Shown here: in pieces, positions 60,234-64,000 of the stretch
How the letters are laid out: every line of letters begins with the position of its first letter
Position numbering within the stretch: position 1 is the stretch's first letter
Assembly: GCF_000764305.2 (NCBI RefSeq)
Contig: NW_025944349.1
Span: 1-64,000 of the forward strand
Length of the DNA stretch: 64,000 nucleotides
From: Hyalella azteca
Lineage: Eukaryota > Arthropoda > Malacostraca > Amphipoda > Hyalellidae
Reading direction: 5' to 3'
The notes under the pieces: model-generated
What the model was told of the DNA's origin: nothing
The model's database searches: none
Seen by the model: the letters and a program-made list of their open reading frames with translations, nothing else
Made by a program: the position numbers and the translations under genes

Positions 60234-61248
60234 ACAAATCTGACTGAAATCTTTTTTCAAAAGGAACAAAGTTTTAGGCGTTTTTAGAGAAGTGCCTGTA
60301 TAATCTGTTGGTGATTCAATATTCTTTATGATTAAGGTGTAGGTTATGTCCTACTAATTTTCATCTCAAAAAGCCCATGCTCAAAGCTTCTGATAGCCTT
60401 AATCTGAATCTGGAGGCTTCTGAATCTCAGTTGATATACACATTGCTTTATTGCGAGAATAATATATTCGAGATGTCCGTTCCTAACCTGTGTTCGAAAA
60501 TATAAGGAATTTTTTTTCCTTAAGATTCCAGCTGAGAGATGACTTGATCAATCAAAACTCTGTGTCAATGTGTTTTTTTTCACAGGTATCATTATATTGG
60601 GATAGTTCTTGAATGATTTTTTTGCAGTAGCGACTTATGAATTCTTTCCCGTTTTTTACGTAATGTTACAATAATCGGATATTGGTCAACGATTAGGAGA
60701 GATTGGTCATATTTATATGGCATTGTCAGAATTTTTGGATGTTACCTTTAATCGAATAGTTTGCTGGCATGAAAAATGATAGAATACGACTGAACTACAT
60801 CAAAAACAGTTATGATATCATGTAGTATGTTTAAAATTCAGTAAATGAACACGAGTTTTGATAAGACGAACAGGCTTTCTAAATGGTTCGATGGAAGTTA
60901 ATATGAACTTATTGAAGCTTTGCAGCGACTATAGTTATTTTTCGGCCAATATTAATTGATTTTGTTTTGAAGTAAGACATTGCAACTTATTTGAGCGAAT
61001 TCATACAACATAGAATTGTTTGGTTATTAACAGCAATAGCGATCATTCCAAGTCCCGCATGAGCTAAAAATTGGAATGTAATAAAGTTAATTTTTGCTCC
61101 TGACGGGAATCAATACCATGAAAAATCTACGATTTCATTTCTTTTCTGCAGCACTGAAATATTTAATATCTTTCAAATGCTGAAGCTACAGACAAAAAAA
61201 AATGATAAACTCTTTTGTACTGAACAATATATTCAACAATGCAGCAAG
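60234..61248. other. AT-rich non-coding DNA
   Basis: Nothing recognised. Confidence 0.5.
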
Positions 61249-61406
61249 TAACGAATTCCTAGAAACTCGATTTCGAAATTTTGTCGTTTAACTTAGCCAA
61301 ACTTGACGGTTTAGATCAGCGAAGGTCTAACGAATTCCTAGAAACTCGATTTCGAAATTTTGTCGTTTAACTTAGCCAAATTTGACGGTGTAGATCAGCG
61401 AAGGTC
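61249..61406. repeat. 79 bp tandem duplication
   Basis: 61249-61327 and 61328-61406 are the same 79-base sequence with only two differences (CAAACTTGACGGTTT against CAAATTTGACGGTGT). The duplication is recent and has two copies only. Confidence 0.96.
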
Positions 61407-63221
61407 TCCTCCTCGAACTACTGATCCGAAATTCAGTCGCTAACTTTGATCGCTACTCTGAATGAGATGCTCAGACTGCTTATACGCAGCGGAGAGCGAG
61501 CAACTATGTTCTCAAGCTGCTTCAGTTGAGTCATTCAGGCTGAAATGAGTTTGCACTTTGATCGTTATGCCATTAATTAAGCGCTAAGTAACTCGAAAAG
61601 TTTATATGACTACAAGCTCAATGTTTCTTTTTATCTCTGGAAAGTAATGGGCTATCCAGTCCATTATTATGCGTTCGCTTCTCAATTTATATTCAGACAA
61701 TTTTATCGGCCATGTGTAGTAAAACTCAACAAATTTCTGTGCATTTTGGTTCCATTTCTTTATTTCACATTGTTAAATTTAATGTAATTTTTAGATTTTT
61801 ACTCTTAGAAAACTTTTTTGGTGATGGGGGTTAAAAGAAAATAGATACAAATTTAGAAAATGTTGTTATAGACATATATGAATAAAAGTACAACAGAAAC
61901 CAATTCAAATATCAAAAGATAAATTTTCAAATTTTTCTTTCAGCAGCCAATTTTTCAATAGGTATGTAGCAATAATATATGTAAAAATCAATGTTTGTTT
62001 TCATGAAAAAAACTTTCGATTGCCCGAAAAAAACTACTCTTATTGGCGCCAGAAGTTTTAACGCCATTAACAAGCGCGATGATTAACGAATCGGAAAATT
62101 TGAACAAGCAGAATAAATTTTTATCGTCCTCCACATAGTGCGGATATCATCGCATATATGGCGGTCACACTATGAAAAATCTAGCAATTTTCTATTGTGT
62201 GGACTGATTCAATTATATAATTGATATGTGCCTACAATTTGGCTTTACGGAGTTTAATTTCAATACATGAGGACCTTTTCGTATAAATTAAGACCTAAAT
62301 AAATTATCGCTTTCATATTTGCAGGAAGGTAACATCTTTACCGATTTCGTTAAAATATTTGAGTCGCGACAGGACAAGATGTGCGTGCGGACCCATGGTT
62401 GGATTTCTTCTAGTTGAAATGATTTGTATATACCAATATTTATTATTGGAAGAATAAAATGCTATCTTCAAGGTTCATTTATCACTTATGTGGAACAGTG
62501 CTTATGATGGGATTTATTACTTGCCGTCATGTTAATAAGTTGACTTCATCTCTAGAGAATATATAACCCGAAATTATTCCTTTGAATTACTATTCTTCCA
62601 TTTAAATCGTGATACTATCACGGTCAGCATTAATTAGCAATTATTACTTATTTGTCGCCCCTCGCACAAAATAAAAAGAAAGCGAATCCGATTTGTTGCA
62701 CAAATTCTGATTTACCTTGGTATTGAATTTGAATTCCCGTTGCTAACATTCCTAGGCAAATTAGTGCAGCTGTCAAGACTAGTAATTAATTAGGAGAGGG
62801 CGGCCAGAAGATCGTTTCTCTCACATCGCGGCAGAACTCATTCGCTGTCTCTTTTTTGCCTTTATTTTTGTCGGCAATACAAAGATTAATTTCCCAGAAA
62901 ACCATCTCAAGCGGAAAGTTTTTCTTTCGGTTATTCATCATTGAAAACAAATTGAAAATTATCTCTCTAAAAAATTTGTGAAATTCGAACAATTCTATTA
63001 TGTAGTGGAGTTGGCAGCTTACCACGAAACCCACAATATGATTTTCCATCGAATTCTCTGATCATTAATTTAGATATATGCTTTTTTACACATGTGAGCT
63101 GAATTGACAGATTTTTTCGAACAATTATAGGACCTGCCCACAGAGAATTAGCACATTAAAAGTTTCATTTAGGGAGCGGTAACATTAGTCGTAATTTATT
63201 ATTTTTCACTAAATATTTCTT
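61407..63221. other. non-coding DNA, AT-rich beyond 61560
   Basis: 61410-61560 is somewhat richer in G and C. The minus ORF 62786-63049 (87 codons) is open but unrecognised. Confidence 0.45.
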
Positions 63222-63436
63222 CATTGTTCAATTTAATTATTGAATTTATTTCCTAATTCAAATTATTAAATTTAATTGTTGATTCCAATAATCATATGTA
63301 ATTTTTAATTCAAAATATTGAAGGTAATTTTCAATTCATATTATTAATTTTAATTTTTAATTCAAATTATTAATTTTAATTTTTTATTCAAATAATTAAA
63401 TTTAATTTTTATTTCAAATTATTAAATTGATTCAAT
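63222..63436. repeat. AT low-complexity tract with a TTCAAATTATTAA motif
   Basis: The block TTCAAATTATTAATTTTAAT and variants (TTCAAAATATTGAAGGTAAT, TTCATATTATTAATTTTAAT, TTCAAATAATTAAATTTAAT) recur about every 25-32 bases, making a degenerate tandem repeat in nearly pure A+T. Confidence 0.85.
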
Positions 63437-64000
63437 TAAATAACTCCATGATCATCAGATCTAGCACGGAGTAGAAAATTTACTGAATTCTTATTACGGT
63501 AAATTTTTCAAACGCTCCATAATAATTTTCATGTTTCTAACTGATATTAAGTAAACAGAGAACGATCTGGTAGACTTTTTCAAAACTTTTATCGCTAACA
63601 CGAACTTATCACCACGCAAACCATTCACATATTACATGTAATAACTTCAAACGTTTCAGTTTTTGCACGGACATAAGATGACGCAATCGCCGTTGAATCC
63701 CTAGCGGGTACATCCAATCAAATAGCAATCGACACACGACAGAGATGGGTGGCAAGAAATTGTGAGCTCAGACCAAGTGTGAGGCAGTCAACCCTCAATC
63801 CTGATTCTAGGTATTGATTCCATTAGGTACATATAATTTCCTTGTCAAACGTAAAATTTTCTGTATATTATGAGACGTCGGCCTTGCCTTCCAGACTTCA
63901 TCGAGGTCGTACTCAAGCTTCATAAAATAATTTTTTTATGAATGAGAGTTTATTTACGTAGTGTAGATTCATAATATTTTTTGCCATAATGGTTTCACTG
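63437..64000. other. non-coding DNA at the window end
   Basis: 63670-63800 is richer in G and C but has no long ORF. Nothing recognised. Confidence 0.45.

Noticed and set aside
1..64000. tRNA or rRNA genes
   Set aside because: No cloverleaf with A and B boxes and no conserved rRNA segment was seen by eye. A covariance-model scan would be decisive.
1..64000. Bacterial-type operons, ribosome binding sites and terminators
   Set aside because: Composition, satellites, non-LTR retrotransposon and lack of long dense ORFs show eukaryotic non-coding DNA; prokaryotic signals would be meaningless here.

Overview
This is AT-rich eukaryotic, almost certainly metazoan, nuclear DNA from the non-coding, repeat-bearing part of a genome. 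It has no operons, no long uninterrupted host genes and no tRNA or rRNA gene that I could recognise. It does have many satellites, foldback-type DNA elements, a decayed CR1/Jockey-type LINE and a Tc1-type transposon. An invertebrate, perhaps an arthropod, is my best guess. The Tc1 remnant is of the kind familiar from teleost fish and lampreys, so an aquatic host or a fish parasite would fit, but nothing here proves that.

Layout. 0-6 kb: one ORF that may be an exon (281-604, minus), then three tandem arrays: 17 bp unit (2251-2610), 38 bp hairpin unit (3253-3796) and 64 bp unit (3798-3960). An ambiguous base separates the last two. 6-16.7 kb: mostly featureless AT-rich sequence, with a strong hairpin at 10681-10714 and an AAT microsatellite at 12012-12165. 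16.8-20.6 kb: a recent direct duplication, two 1838 bp copies separated by 186 bp. 23.4 and 44.6 kb: two copies of a short dispersed element full of palindromes. 26.8-28.9 kb: a 62 bp tandem array and smaller repeats. 30.1-30.35 kb: an isolated GC-rich island of unknown nature.

31.1-35.4 kb is the one interpretable coding region, and everything in it is transposon-derived and dead. LINE ORF1 carries an eight-cysteine finger, a coiled coil and an RRM-like segment, and is frameshifted near its end. ORF2 keeps an endonuclease domain, which is interrupted by a 144 bp Harbinger-like MITE with a CAG target duplication. A 767 bp hAT-like element with two nested pairs of terminal inverted repeats follows; it contains an antisense piece of the C-terminal tail of a LINE reverse transcriptase. 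The LINE resumes and is then cut off at about 34.3 kb by a 5'-truncated Tc1 transposon whose right end survives at 35.41 kb. A 22 bp piece of the Tc1 transposase recurs 78 bp beyond that end.

35.5-64 kb: long unremarkable AT-rich DNA, with AT low-complexity tracts (39.9 and 63.2 kb), a 1282 bp DNA element with terminal inverted repeats and a repeated subterminal motif (45551-46832), a 46 bp minisatellite (about 53.3-53.7 kb) and a 79 bp tandem duplication (61249-61406). Several short ORFs preceded by acceptor-like sequences are listed as weak exon candidates.

I found no convincing new biological system. The observations most worth checking are the double-TIR element with its captured LINE fragment, the fish-type Tc1 remnant, the 1282 bp TIR element, the dispersed palindromic element and the 1838 bp duplication.
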